64,000 bases of DNA, from the NCBI GenBank assembly GCA_025360525.1, contig JANYCA010000143.1:21661-85660 (forward strand), in the 5' to 3' direction. Each line of letters opens with the position of its first letter. The first letter of the stretch is position 1. The DNA is from Chitinophagaceae bacterium (lineage in GTDB: Bacteria > Bacteroidota > Bacteroidia > Chitinophagales > Chitinophagaceae). A program made the translations under genes and the position numbers. Positions 54,683-64,000 of this stretch are shown piece after piece. The notes beneath the pieces were generated by a model. That model was not told where the DNA came from. It made no database searches and saw only the letters and a program-made list of their open reading frames with translations.

Positions 54683-56185
54683 ATGAAATATAAAAACATT
54701 ATATACAGCTTTCTTATCTCGTCGGTAAGTATTATCAGCTGCACCAAAGATTTTGAGAAAATAAATATCAATCCCTCCGCTGTAAGCGATTTGCAATCAG
54801 ATGCATTGCTTACAAACGTTATCATAGGCGTGTCCGGCGGGGAGTACGAAGCCTGGAGAACAAACTTGATTTACAACACCCAGTTTGTCCAGCAATTTGC
54901 ATCCACGGCCTGGCTACAAGGCGGGCAGTATTTATTAGATGAAGGGTATAATTCTTCTTTATGGGATAGTTATTATGGCGGTCCTATTAAAAATGTAGTA
55001 AACCTGGTAGAAAAAACCAACGGAGTTGCAACAGACGTTAATTACAACAGCGCAGCCCGTATCTTAAAAGCATTTGCTTTTTTAAGGTTAACAGATTCTT
55101 ACGGTGATATTCCATATTCAGAAGCCGGTAGAGGATATTTAAAAGGAGTTTTCGCAGCAAAATATGATGCGCAAAAAGACATCCTCGCCGATATTATTAA
55201 CGAACTGGATGCAGCGGCAAAAGGTTTTGATGCTGCCAAATCATTTAAAGGTGACATTACCGGTAATAATGGTGATATCAGCTTATGGAAAAAAACAGCC
55301 TATTCTATAATGATGCGTGCAGCAATGCGTATGTCAAAAATAGATGCTGCTGCAGCACAGGCTGGTGTAGCAAAAGCTATGACTGGTGGCGTATTTACCA
55401 GCTATACTGAATCACTCGTTGTTAAGCACCTAGCAGGCAACTATGATAATCCCAACAGCCATGTATTGGGTTATTACAATGGTGCTAGAGGTCAGTTGAA
55501 TACGGGGGCTTTTAAATTCTCCGAGTATTTTATTAACCTGCTTAAATCATCATCTGATCCAAGGTTGGGTATTCTTTCTGTAGTAAGAACAGGTTCTACC
55601 GAAGACAATAGCCCTGCGATACAAAAAGGATTGCCCAGCGGTTCTGATGCTGCTGGTTCCGTTGATGCTTATTCGCAAATAAGAGCTGATTTTGTTGATG
55701 CCACTGATCCAAACATTTTGGTTTCTCATGGTCAAACACTTTTGTTAATGGCAGAAGCAAGAGAAAGAGGCTGGATTAGTACTGGTAGTTCTGAAACCTA
55801 TTTTCGTGACGGAGTTAAATCCAGTATCAATCAGTTAAAGGGATATACTCCAGCTGTGGGTGTAATTGACGATGCTGTTGTAGATGCATATGTTGCTGGT
55901 ATCGTTTACCCTGCAACGCCTGCTGCAAGGTATGAAGCCATTAATGTCCAATATTATATTGCCAGCTTGCTAGATGGGTACGAATCACACGCTAACTGGA
56001 GGCGTTCCGGCTTTCCTGTTCTTACAGCAGTTAACAAGCCAGGTAACTATACCGGTGGAAAAATTCCAAGAAGGTTTCAATACCCAGCAAGCGAGTCTGG
56101 TTTAAATGCTGAAAACCTTGCTGCTGCAATTGCACGTCAGGGTGCAAATAACTGGAATACTTCTGTATGGTGGGATAAACCGTAA
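54683..56185 (+). CDS. SusD/RagB-family outer-membrane lipoprotein
   Basis: A 500-residue surface glycan-binding lipoprotein, partner of SusC. The signal ends in 'SVSIISCTKDFEK', with the Cys as lipidation site. The TPR-like body includes 'NSAARILKAFAFLRLTDSYG' and 'DIPYSEAGRGYLKG'. The C-terminal part is 'ESHANWRRSGFPVLTAVNKP' and 'PRRFQYPASESGLNAENLAA', typical of the SusD-like group with the RagB variant end. The frame is open to 54659, but the ATG at 54683 starts the signal peptide. It begins 29 bases after susC, so one operon is likely. A strong terminator follows at 56240. Confidence 0.92.
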   Translation: MKYKNIIYSFLISSVSIISCTKDFEKININPSAVSDLQSDALLTNVIIGVSGGEYEAWRTNLIYNTQFVQQFASTAWLQGGQYLLDEGYNSSLWDSYYGGPIKNVVNLVEKTNGVATDVNYNSAARILKAFAFLRLTDSYGDIPYSEAGRGYLKGVFAAKYDAQKDILADIINELDAAAKGFDAAKSFKGDITGNNGDISLWKKTAYSIMMRAAMRMSKIDAAAAQAGVAKAMTGGVFTSYTESLVVKHLAGNYDNPNSHVLGYYNGARGQLNTGAFKFSEYFINLLKSSSDPRLGILSVVRTGSTEDNSPAIQKGLPSGSDAAGSVDAYSQIRADFVDATDPNILVSHGQTLLLMAEARERGWISTGSSETYFRDGVKSSINQLKGYTPAVGVIDDAVVDAYVAGIVYPATPAARYEAINVQYYIASLLDGYESHANWRRSGFPVLTAVNKPGNYTGGKIPRRFQYPASESGLNAENLAAAIARQGANNWNTSVWWDKP

Positions 56186-56239
56186 CACATAACTAAGTTT
56201 TTTGTTTTGGTAATTTTAGCAAAAGTTAGGTGTATTCTC

Positions 56240-56277
56240 AAGTCAGGTAGTTTAAATACTACCTGACTTATTTTTTA
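56240..56277 (+). terminator. rho-independent terminator after susD
   Basis: Arms AAGTCAGGTAGT (56240-56251) and ACTACCTGACTT (56258-56269), perfect 12 bp, loop TTAAAT, followed by ATTTTTT. It limits expression of the downstream enzyme genes relative to susCD. Confidence 0.9.
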
Positions 56278-56317
56278 AATTTTCATTACCAAGTTTGGCT
56301 GGCTTTAATTTATAAAA

Positions 56318-59300
56318 ATGAAAGTAATTTCTCCTATACTTTATACCAGGCAACTATTTTTTCTAATAATATCGCTGCTTTGTACTTTATCAGCTTCAAC
56401 ACAAAGCCTTTTTTCTTCTCTTTCGCCTAAGCAAACAGGTATTAATTTTCAAAATAAATTAGTTGAAACAAGTACAGATAACATTATTACATACGAGTAC
56501 TTTTATAATGGTGGTGGTGTAGCTGTTGCAGATTTCAATAATGATAAAAGACTTGATATTTATTTTACTTCTAATCAACAGCCAAATGCCCTCTATCTCA
56601 ATAAAGGAAACTGGCAATTTGAGGAAGTAACCAAAAAAGCGGGTGTTGCCGGAAAAAAAGGATGGAAAACGGGTGTGTCTGTTGCAGATGTAAATGGCGA
56701 CGGATGGATAGATATTTATGTATGTTATTCTGGCGATGTGCCACCTGCTGCCCGGCAGAACCAATTATTCATAAATAATGGCAACGGAACTTTTACCGAT
56801 AAGGCTAAAGAAATGGGCGTTGCCGATGCTGGATATTCTACACAGGCTGCCTTTTTTGATTATGATAAAGATGGAGACCTCGATCTTTTTGTTATCAATC
56901 ATAATGTTAAAGAGCTTCGCAATTTTGATGCGGCTTTTGTAAAAAAAATGGTGGATGCCGATGCTGGTGACAGGCTTTATCGGAATGATAATAATCACTT
57001 CACGGATGTCACGATTCAATCTGGTATCATTTCAAATCCATTAGGTTATGGCTTGGGTATAAATATTTCAGATATCAATAAAGACGGCTGGCCAGATGTA
57101 TATGTTACCAACGATTATGTGGAGGAGGATTATATCTACATAAATAATAAAGATGGCACATTCAAAGAGTGTCTAAAAGATCAGTTAGGCCATATTTCTA
57201 ATTTTTCAATGGGGGTTGATATTGCGGATATTAACAATGATGGTTATCCTGATATTTTTACGCTTGATATGCTGCCCGAATCAAATAAAAGACAAAAATT
57301 ATTATATACTCCGGATAATTATGAACTCTATAAAAATACTTTCCAAAATGGTTTTTATCATCAGCTGATGCGGAATATGCTACAATTGAATAATGGCAAT
57401 GGTACCTTCAGCGAAATTGGCCAGCTTTCAGGCGTGTCTAATACCGATTGGAGTTGGGCAGGTTTACTTGCAGATTTTACCAACGACGGTTTTAAGGATC
57501 TTTTCGTTACCAACGGTTATGGAAGAGATATGATTAATATGGATTTCATGAAGTTTTACGCCAATGAAAGATTAAAATATAACCGCGGCGAACAAAGTAG
57601 CCGAATGTTCCAGATGTTGGTAGGCATAACGTCTACACCACTCCATAATTATTTATTTGAAAACAACGGGAATCTTAAATTTACCAACCGCTCTACAGAA
57701 TGGGGATTTGGTGATTTAAACTTCTCTCACGGGGCAGCCTATGCAGATCTGGATAATGACGGCGATCTTGATTTGGTGGTAAACAGAATGAATGAACCTG
57801 CCGGCATTTTTAAAAATAATTGCAACACCTTAAAAAAAGAAAATCATTTTTTAGATATCGACCTCCGGATGCAAGGCAATAACTCTTTTGCCCTTGGTGC
57901 AAAGCTGCAGGTTTTTACTGCTGCCGGAATTAACTATATCGAAAATTACCCGGTGCATGGTTTTCAATCGGCCATGCAAATCCCACTGCATACCGGCTTT
58001 ATCGGAACAAAAATTGATTCCATTCAAATTACCTGGCCCGATGATGGCATACAAACTATCACAGAAAATATACCGATCGACACCCTGATAACAATCCAAT
58101 ATAAAAAATTTCTCCCTTTACAAAATATAACCATATTGCCTTCACCTGTTTTTTCAAATGCAGTAACTATTCCTTTTAAGCATACCGAAGATGAGGTAAA
58201 TGATTTTAAAATACAGCCGTTAATGATTAACATGTTAAGCTTTGCAGGGCCGCATCTGGCAGGTTGCGATCTTAATAAAGATGGACTTACCGATTTTTAT
58301 ATTGGAGGTGCACAAAATCAAGCAGGCGCAATATTGATGCAACAACCCAAGGGTGATTTTATTACAATTCCGCAAGCCGCCTTCACAAAAGATGCATCTT
58401 GTGAAGATGTAGATGCCGTTTTTTTTGATGCCGATGGCGACGGCGACGAAGACCTATATGTGGTTAGCGGCGGTTATGCCATGCCTCAAAATGATGCAAG
58501 TTATCAGGATCGTTTTTACATAAATGAGAACAGCCAGTTTATTAAAATAGAAAAAGCACTGCCTCACGAAACCATCGCTGGTTCGGTAGTTAAAGCAATC
58601 GATATTGATAATGATGGCGATATTGACCTTTTTATTGGCGGGAGAGTAGTACCCGGCCGTTACCCGGTAACACCAGAATCCACCCTGTTACAAAATGACG
58701 GAAAAGGAAATTTTACCAATGTTACTGCAACCCTTGCGCCAGCCTTGCAATATGCAGGCATGATAACAGATGCGGCATGGGCTGATATTAATAACGACGG
58801 ACGCAAAGAATTAATAATTTGTGGAGAGTGGATGCCCCTCGAAATATTTGAATGGGCAAACGGCAAACTAATTAATACTACAAAAAAATATTTTGACTCA
58901 TCTGAAAACGGGTGGTGGAACCGGATTGCTTTAGCAGACCTTGATAAAGACGGTGATCTCGACATTGTGGCAGGCAACTGGGGTACTAATTCTCAATTAC
59001 ACGCAAGTGTAAAAAAACCAATGAGTTTGTATTATGGAGATTTTGATAACAATGGATATATAGATCCTTTGTTGTGTTATTTCATCGGCGAAAAATCTTA
59101 TCCTTTTGCCTCAAGAGATGAGTTAACCGATCAGATGGTAAGCCTTAGGCAGCGATTCCCAAATTATGACTCCTATTCCGACGCAACGATTGAAGACATA
59201 TTAACCAGTGATCAGCTAAAGAATGCAACAATCCTAAGTGCTGAACAATTAAATACGCTTTGGTTTGAAAATAAAAATGGAAAATTTATTCAGCATGATT

Positions 59301-59611
59301 TACCCATCCAGGCAAATTATACTCCGGTGAACGCAATATTACTGGATGATTTTAATAAGGATGGGAATATGGATATTTTATTGGGTGGCAATGTTAACCA
59401 GGTAAGAATTAAAATAGGAAAAATAGACGCTAGTTATGGCGTGCTGTTAACCGGAAATGGCAAAGGCGGCTTTCAGTATGTTCCCCAGTTGCAATCCGGG
59501 CTCAATTTAAAAGGCTGTGTAAAAGATTTTTTAAAAATAAATACTGGTAACAAATCGTCTAAAGTGATTGCAGCAATAAACGACCAGTACCCAGTTATGT
59601 TGAATTATTAA
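56318..59611 (+). CDS. FG-GAP/VCBS repeat protein with ASPIC/UnbV domain
   Basis: A 1097-residue exported protein. An N-terminal hydrophobic signal (about 1-30, ending 'STQS') is followed by FG-GAP/VCBS repeats with calcium-binding DxDxDG-type loops: 'VADFNNDKRLDIYF', 'VADVNGDGWIDIYV', 'FDYDKDGDLDLFV', 'ISDINKDGWPDVYV', 'ADLDNDGDLDLVV'. An ASPIC/UnbV domain lies at about 510-590 ('SFALGAKLQVFTAAGINYIE'), followed by a second set of repeats. It probably forms a beta-propeller surface protein that binds carbohydrate or another ligand. It follows susD after a terminator and precedes the haloperoxidase-like gene by 17 bases. Confidence 0.88.
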   Translation: MKVISPILYTRQLFFLIISLLCTLSASTQSLFSSLSPKQTGINFQNKLVETSTDNIITYEYFYNGGGVAVADFNNDKRLDIYFTSNQQPNALYLNKGNWQFEEVTKKAGVAGKKGWKTGVSVADVNGDGWIDIYVCYSGDVPPAARQNQLFINNGNGTFTDKAKEMGVADAGYSTQAAFFDYDKDGDLDLFVINHNVKELRNFDAAFVKKMVDADAGDRLYRNDNNHFTDVTIQSGIISNPLGYGLGINISDINKDGWPDVYVTNDYVEEDYIYINNKDGTFKECLKDQLGHISNFSMGVDIADINNDGYPDIFTLDMLPESNKRQKLLYTPDNYELYKNTFQNGFYHQLMRNMLQLNNGNGTFSEIGQLSGVSNTDWSWAGLLADFTNDGFKDLFVTNGYGRDMINMDFMKFYANERLKYNRGEQSSRMFQMLVGITSTPLHNYLFENNGNLKFTNRSTEWGFGDLNFSHGAAYADLDNDGDLDLVVNRMNEPAGIFKNNCNTLKKENHFLDIDLRMQGNNSFALGAKLQVFTAAGINYIENYPVHGFQSAMQIPLHTGFIGTKIDSIQITWPDDGIQTITENIPIDTLITIQYKKFLPLQNITILPSPVFSNAVTIPFKHTEDEVNDFKIQPLMINMLSFAGPHLAGCDLNKDGLTDFYIGGAQNQAGAILMQQPKGDFITIPQAAFTKDASCEDVDAVFFDADGDGDEDLYVVSGGYAMPQNDASYQDRFYINENSQFIKIEKALPHETIAGSVVKAIDIDNDGDIDLFIGGRVVPGRYPVTPESTLLQNDGKGNFTNVTATLAPALQYAGMITDAAWADINNDGRKELIICGEWMPLEIFEWANGKLINTTKKYFDSSENGWWNRIALADLDKDGDLDIVAGNWGTNSQLHASVKKPMSLYYGDFDNNGYIDPLLCYFIGEKSYPFASRDELTDQMVSLRQRFPNYDSYSDATIEDILTSDQLKNATILSAEQLNTLWFENKNGKFIQHDLPIQANYTPVNAILLDDFNKDGNMDILLGGNVNQVRIKIGKIDASYGVLLTGNGKGGFQYVPQLQSGLNLKGCVKDFLKINTGNKSSKVIAAINDQYPVMLNY

Positions 59612-59628
59612 ATGCTGATTTATATACA

Positions 59629-60972
59629 ATGAAGTTGATTTTAAGAAATTTATTCACGTGGATAGCACTGTTGATGTCGTTAACAGTTCATGCAAAAAAC
59701 AGCCCGTTTTTTTCATCAAACGACTATGTTAAAGCCCTTAAAAAGGTAACCGATATTATGGTGAATGATGTAACCTCGCCTGTAGCAGCCAGCAGGTATT
59801 ATGCCTACATCACTATTGCAGCCAATGAAGTATTGGCTGGTTTTTCCAGGGATGGTGCTAATTCTTTTCTCACCCTGCTAAATGGGTTTAAACAAATTGA
59901 CGTTCTGCAAATCCCCAACACTGAAAACAACAAGGAACTTTCTGCAATCCTGCTGGTATTTAAAATGGGTGAAAAATTATTGCCCTCGGGTTACCTGTTA
60001 AAAACATCAATTGATTCTTTACTGGTAGTGGCATCAAAAAAAGGTATTTCAAAAACAACCATAAATAATTCTGTTGCATATGTAGAGGCAGCAGTGCAGC
60101 AAATGTTGCCTTATATAAAGAGTGATGGTTTTGCCAGCTTGGCTAACCTGCGCCGTTACACACCTGTAACTGGCGACGCTTACTGGCAGCCTACTCAACC
60201 AGCTTTTATGGTACCGGTGGAGCCCCATTGGAATAGCTTAAGAACATTTATTTTGGATTCCGCTCAACAGTTCAAGCCGCTTCCTCCTGCGGTATATGAT
60301 ACCAATACAACTTCGGTTTATTTTAGGCAATTAAAAGAAGTGTATGATATTTCCAAAAAATCAAACGCAGCAAATAATGCCGTAGCTATGTTTTGGGATT
60401 GCAACCCTTTTGCGGTACAACAAATGGGGCATGTTCAATTTGGCCTTAAAAAAATATCGCCTGGCGGCCACTGGATAGGCATTACAGGTATAGCCTGCAT
60501 CACAAAAAAATATAGTTTACAAAAAACAGTGCAGGTGCATGCGTTGGTAAGTGTTGTGCTGGCAGATGCCTTTATCGCCTGTTGGGATGAGAAATACAGG
60601 AGCAACAGGGTAAGGCCCGAAACAGCCATTAATAAATTGATTGATCATCGATGGCATCCGCTGTTGCAAACACCACCATTCCCTGAATATGTTTCGGGTC
60701 ATAGTGTTGCTTCGACAGCTGCCGCAAGCGTACTTACAAAAATTTTTGGCGAAAATTTTTCCTTTAATGACAACACTGAAGTGGAGTTTGAATTACCAGT
60801 AAGAAAATTTGCATCTTTTAATGCAGCTGCAGCCGAAGCCGCTGTCTCTAGATTATATGGTGGCATTCATTACCGGGATGCAATTGATGAAGGGATATGG
60901 CAGGGAAAAAAAATAGGAGAATATTCAATAAAAAAATTAAATAATTATTTTAAAATGATCTCAACCCAATAA
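59629..60972 (+). CDS. vanadium-dependent haloperoxidase / PAP2-like phosphatase
   Basis: A 447-residue exported protein (signal about 1-21, ending 'VHAKN'). The C-terminal half has the vanadate/phosphate pocket of the PAP2 superfamily: 'EKYRSNRVRPETAI' (Lys, Arg), 'FPEYVSGHSVASTAAASVL' (Ser-Gly-His) and 'SRLYGGIHYRDAIDEG' (Arg, His). Bacteroidota vanadium haloperoxidase-like proteins of this length often follow an FG-GAP/UnbV gene. Halide oxidation is not assured; the pocket also fits an acid phosphatase. It starts 17 bases after the FG-GAP gene and is 97 bases before GH92, so it is part of the same downstream operon. Confidence 0.85.
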   Translation: MKLILRNLFTWIALLMSLTVHAKNSPFFSSNDYVKALKKVTDIMVNDVTSPVAASRYYAYITIAANEVLAGFSRDGANSFLTLLNGFKQIDVLQIPNTENNKELSAILLVFKMGEKLLPSGYLLKTSIDSLLVVASKKGISKTTINNSVAYVEAAVQQMLPYIKSDGFASLANLRRYTPVTGDAYWQPTQPAFMVPVEPHWNSLRTFILDSAQQFKPLPPAVYDTNTTSVYFRQLKEVYDISKKSNAANNAVAMFWDCNPFAVQQMGHVQFGLKKISPGGHWIGITGIACITKKYSLQKTVQVHALVSVVLADAFIACWDEKYRSNRVRPETAINKLIDHRWHPLLQTPPFPEYVSGHSVASTAAASVLTKIFGENFSFNDNTEVEFELPVRKFASFNAAAAEAAVSRLYGGIHYRDAIDEGIWQGKKIGEYSIKKLNNYFKMISTQ

Positions 60973-61069
60973 TTGTGTTGAAAATATTATTCAAAAAATA
61001 TTACAAAATGTACCATTTGCACAAATAAAGAATTTGAAAATTAACTAAGGAAACCTTACATAAATAATT

Positions 61070-63337
61070 ATGAAGCATAGCAAACTCAGGAAATTTTTTC
61101 AACGCATTTTACAGGCAGCTTTTGTGGCCATTCCCTTCATCGCCACAGCCCAGCAATTGACAAAATACGTTGATCCTTTCATCGGTACTGGCGCCCATGG
61201 ACATACTTATCCGGGGGCAACAGTTCCATTTGGGATGGTGCAGTTAAGTCCGGATAATGGTACGCAAGGCTGGGATTGGTGCAGTGGTTATCACTTTACA
61301 GATTCGACGATTGCAGGTTTTAGTCATACTCATTTAAGTGGCACAGGCATTGGTGATTTGTGTGATATTTCTGTAATGCCCTCAATTGGTTTGGTGGCAG
61401 ATTCATTTAATTTATATCGGCAAAAGTTTTCTCACGCCAATGAAAAAGCAACGCCTGGTTTTTATAGTGTAACCTTAAACAACGGCATTAAGGCAGCATT
61501 TACAACCACTGAAAGGTGCGGCCTTCATCAATATACTTTCCCCAAAGAAGCCGATCCGGTTATCCGTTTTAATCTCGGTTTTGCAATAAACTGGGACAGT
61601 CCTGTTGAGACTTTTATCGGAAAAATAAATGACTCAACCATCGTAGGTTACCGCTATTCCAAAGGTTGGGCCTCCATACAGCGGGTTTATTTTGCTGCCC
61701 GTACTTCGGTTCCATATACAAAATTATTCCTGGCAAATGGAACAGAAAGTTTAACGGGGAATAGTGCAAAAGGAAGTTTGATAAAAGGACAATTGTTATT
61801 TAAAAATATGCAGGGGAAAACGATCTCAATGAAAGTAGCGCTCTCGTCAGTCAATACAGAAAAAGCGCTGCTGGCTTTGGGCGAAATACAAGGATGGAAT
61901 TTTAATGTTGTTAAAAAGGCAGCCGAAGCCAAATGGGAAATGGAACTGCAAAAGATAGTAATTAAAAGTGCAGATGAAGAATCGAAAAAGATATTCTATA
62001 GCGCTCTCTATCACACTTGCGTAGCGCCTGTTTTGTATTCGGATGCGGACGGCACTTACCAGAATTCAAAAGGACAGGTTAAGAAGATGCCCAACGGCCA
62101 ACGCTTTACAGTTTTCTCATTGTGGGATACATTTAGAGCACTTAATCCTTTATTCACCATCACACAACCCGGCCATGTTACGGAATTTATCAACACCATG
62201 CTGGCATTTTATGAAGAAAACGGGTTATTGCCGGTTTGGGATTTAAGTAGCTGCGAAACCAATTGCATGACGGGGTACCACGCCATTCCAGTCGTGGCAG
62301 ATGCTATCTTAAAAAATGCAAAAGGATTTGATGTTGCAAAAGCCTTTGCTGCCATGAAAAAAAGCGCCATGCAAAACGTTCGTGGCACCGATTTGTACAG
62401 GCAGTATGGCTACATTCCGCAAGATAAATATGGCAGCAGTGTTACAGTAACTATTGAGTATGCATACGATGATTGGTGCATTGCACAGGTTGCAAAAAAG
62501 TTAGGTAAAATGGATGACTACGCAACTTTTATAAAACGCTCCGCCAGCTGGAAAAACTTATTTGATCCTTCTACCGGTTTTATCCGGGCTAAAAATAGTG
62601 ATGGCAACTGGGTAAATCCTTTTGATCCTTATTTGTCCGAACATGATGAGCACAAAGCAATGTACACAGAAGGCAACGCATGGCAGCATTCATTTTTTGT
62701 ACCGCACGATGTAAAAGGTCTTGCAACTGCTCATGGCTCCAATGATTTGTTTATTAAAAAACTTGATTCACTGTTTAGTGTTAGTTCTCAATTAAGCGGG
62801 GGCAACACATCACCTGATGTGAGCGGCCTCATCGGGCAATATGCACACGGCAATGAACCTAGCCATCACATTGCATACATGTATACCTATGTAGGTGCTG
62901 CATGGAAAACGCAGGAAAGAGTAAGGGGTATTATTGATTCCATGTACCATGCCCGTCCGGATGGATATGCAGGTAATGAAGATTGTGGACAGATGAGCGC
63001 CTGGGGAGTTTGGAGTATGGCAGGGTTATACCCAGGTAATCCTTCTGGTGGGCAGTATGTGTTTGCAAGTCCTCAATTTAACGAAGTAATATTTAAACTG
63101 GCTGGCAACAAATCGTTTGTTATCCGGGCAAAAAATGCGGGAAAGGGGCGGCCATATATTCAAAGTGTTCAATTAAATAATCATCCTTATAACAAAACCT
63201 ATATTCAGCACGCCACCATGATAAATGGTGGTGTGCTTGAATTTACAATGGGCGATCAACCAAATAAAACATTTGGACTATTGCCTGCCACCTGGCCTGA
63301 ATCTGCTTCTTCTAATCAACAAAAAATTGCACAATAA
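61070..63337 (+). CDS. GH92 family exo-alpha-mannosidase
   Basis: A 755-residue exported enzyme (signal about 1-27, ending 'ATAQQ') that removes terminal alpha-mannose, usually with Ca2+. N-terminal domain: 'YVDPFIGTGAHGHTYPGATV', 'GWDWCSGYHFTDSTIAGFSH'. Catalytic (alpha/alpha)6 domain: 'FTVFSLWDTFRALNPLFTIT', 'LPVWDLSSCETNCMTGYHAI', 'TEGNAWQHSFFVPHDVKGL', 'GQYAHGNEPSHHIAYMYTYV' (contains catalytic-region Glu) and 'GNEDCGQMSAWGVWSMAGLY'. All family landmarks are present and the length is normal. It is two bases before the GH20 gene, so co-transcribed. The linkage specificity (1,2/1,3/1,6) is not decided by sequence. Confidence 0.94.
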   Translation: MKHSKLRKFFQRILQAAFVAIPFIATAQQLTKYVDPFIGTGAHGHTYPGATVPFGMVQLSPDNGTQGWDWCSGYHFTDSTIAGFSHTHLSGTGIGDLCDISVMPSIGLVADSFNLYRQKFSHANEKATPGFYSVTLNNGIKAAFTTTERCGLHQYTFPKEADPVIRFNLGFAINWDSPVETFIGKINDSTIVGYRYSKGWASIQRVYFAARTSVPYTKLFLANGTESLTGNSAKGSLIKGQLLFKNMQGKTISMKVALSSVNTEKALLALGEIQGWNFNVVKKAAEAKWEMELQKIVIKSADEESKKIFYSALYHTCVAPVLYSDADGTYQNSKGQVKKMPNGQRFTVFSLWDTFRALNPLFTITQPGHVTEFINTMLAFYEENGLLPVWDLSSCETNCMTGYHAIPVVADAILKNAKGFDVAKAFAAMKKSAMQNVRGTDLYRQYGYIPQDKYGSSVTVTIEYAYDDWCIAQVAKKLGKMDDYATFIKRSASWKNLFDPSTGFIRAKNSDGNWVNPFDPYLSEHDEHKAMYTEGNAWQHSFFVPHDVKGLATAHGSNDLFIKKLDSLFSVSSQLSGGNTSPDVSGLIGQYAHGNEPSHHIAYMYTYVGAAWKTQERVRGIIDSMYHARPDGYAGNEDCGQMSAWGVWSMAGLYPGNPSGGQYVFASPQFNEVIFKLAGNKSFVIRAKNAGKGRPYIQSVQLNNHPYNKTYIQHATMINGGVLEFTMGDQPNKTFGLLPATWPESASSNQQKIAQ

Positions 63338-63344
63338 TATGCTG

Positions 63345-64000
63345 ATGAAAAACCTTACAATATCTATATTTTTTGGCCTGGTGTGTTTATCCTCCCAGGC
63401 TCAACAGCCAATCAGCATTATTCCACAACCGGTAAGCCTCCAACTAAAGGAAGGTACTTTTACACTGGATGCCAATACAACAATTAAATACAGCGGTTCC
63501 AATAAGGAGTTAAAAGCAGCTGCTGATTTTTTTACAGCATATATAAAAGAAATCTGCGGCTACCGCCTGCCGGTAAATGCAGGAAAGAAAAAAACAGTTC
63601 AATTACAATTGGCAACAAGTGCATCTATTGCAATTATTGGCGATGAAGGATATGAGCTGGATGTAATGCCTGCAACTATCAGTATAAAAGCCAATACCAA
63701 AGCCGGTATTATTTATGGCATGCAAACTATTTTTCAACTGCTGCCTGCTGTGCGAACCAATGCCAGCATTCAAATACCCTGCATGGAGGTAACAGACTAT
63801 CCCCGTTTTAAATGGCGTGGAATGATGCTGGACGTAAGTCGTCACTTCTTTTCGCCGGATATGATAAAAGAATTTATCAACCTGATGGCTTCTTACAAAA
63901 TGAATGTTTTTCACTGGCATTTGGTGGATGGGGCCGGCTGGCGATTGGAAATAAAAAAATATCCTAAACTAACGCAACAGGCAGCATGGCGGGTAGATGA
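63345..64000 (+). CDS. GH20 beta-N-acetylhexosaminidase, 3' end outside the window
   Basis: The gene runs off the right edge; 218 codons are visible. Signal peptide 'MKNLTISIFFGLVCLSSQAQ', then the GH20 N-terminal domain ('ISIIPQPVSLQLKEGTFTLD', 'KAGIIYGMQTIFQLLPA'), then the start of the catalytic barrel with 'FKWRGMMLDVSRHFFSPDMI', 'YKMNVFHWHLVDGAGWRLEI' and 'KYPKLTQQAAWR'. The catalytic Asp-Glu pair lies beyond the edge. The ATG at 63339, 6 bases upstream in frame, is an alternative start. It removes terminal GlcNAc/GalNAc and complements GH92 in glycan trimming. It is nearly contiguous with GH92 (stop at 63337), so one operon. Confidence 0.92.
   Translation, partial: MKNLTISIFFGLVCLSSQAQQPISIIPQPVSLQLKEGTFTLDANTTIKYSGSNKELKAAADFFTAYIKEICGYRLPVNAGKKKTVQLQLATSASIAIIGDEGYELDVMPATISIKANTKAGIIYGMQTIFQLLPAVRTNASIQIPCMEVTDYPRFKWRGMMLDVSRHFFSPDMIKEFINLMASYKMNVFHWHLVDGAGWRLEIKKYPKLTQQAAWRVD

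Noticed and set aside
1..64000. tRNA, rRNA, tmRNA or prophage genes
   Set aside because: No cloverleaf-like or conserved RNA sequences and no phage structural or integrase genes were recognised by eye; a covariance-model search was not possible.

Overview
The window looks like a chromosomal piece of a Bacteroidota member, most likely a Chitinophagaceae-type soil or freshwater bacterium. Supporting signs are a SusC/SusD pair, type IX secretion C-terminal domains, TAnnTTTG -7 promoter boxes, glutamine synthetase III, an A+T-rich genome with little Shine-Dalgarno signal, and Bacteroidota-type small stress proteins. This placement is inferred from gene content. No rRNA, tRNA, CRISPR array or prophage was seen.

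Layout. (1) 193-1427: a PAS protein overlapping a metallo-beta-lactamase-fold hydrolase. (2) 2228-5817: a multi-PAS histidine kinase overlapping a single-domain response regulator. (3) 6099-6672: a REP-associated tyrosine transposase bracketed by near-identical inverted palindromes. (4) 6951-11955: a loose group of small stress or envelope genes (four-helix-bundle protein, proline-rich protein, receiver-PAS-kinase, small membrane proteins, iron-permease-like protein). (5) 12015-22229: ppx and ppk1 of polyphosphate metabolism, both on the minus strand, separated by a four-gene plus-strand cassette of planctomycete type (DUF1549/DUF1553 cytochrome, DUF1501, sugar isomerase-like protein, DUF2231-cytochrome-LRR protein). 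(6) 22534-31750: housekeeping genes, including prfB with its programmed +1 frameshift, pruA, pyrR, pyrB, coaD, a hotdog thioesterase, a NUDIX hydrolase, pyrE, an HMA protein and argS. (7) 31977-46541: a secreted M43 metalloprotease, an ABC-F protein, GtrA, dnaK, purL, a polytopic membrane protein and glutamine synthetase III. (8) 47058-49830: an intact T9SS-sorted protein followed by a decayed relative. (9) 50119-64000: a glycan utilisation locus with a ROK regulator, SusC, SusD, an FG-GAP/UnbV protein, a vanadium-haloperoxidase/PAP2 protein, GH92 alpha-mannosidase and the 5' part of a GH20 hexosaminidase.

How the genes work together. The last block is a coherent system: SusCD binds and imports glycans, GH92 and GH20 trim mannose and N-acetylhexosamine, and the ROK protein probably senses the sugar. 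The target is plausibly N-glycan or a related mannose/GlcNAc glycan. pyrR, pyrB and pyrE form a pyrimidine group interrupted by unrelated genes. The cassette between ppx and ppk1 looks like a self-contained periplasmic redox or sugar-processing unit.

The most interesting non-genic signals are: in-register 7-bp repeats in front of three genes; an identically spaced -7 box and ATG at prfB, pyrE and argS that predicts leaderless mRNAs; a 21-bp-spaced direct repeat near 7706; and the inverted palindromes around the transposase. I found no clear candidate for a wholly new defence or mobile system.
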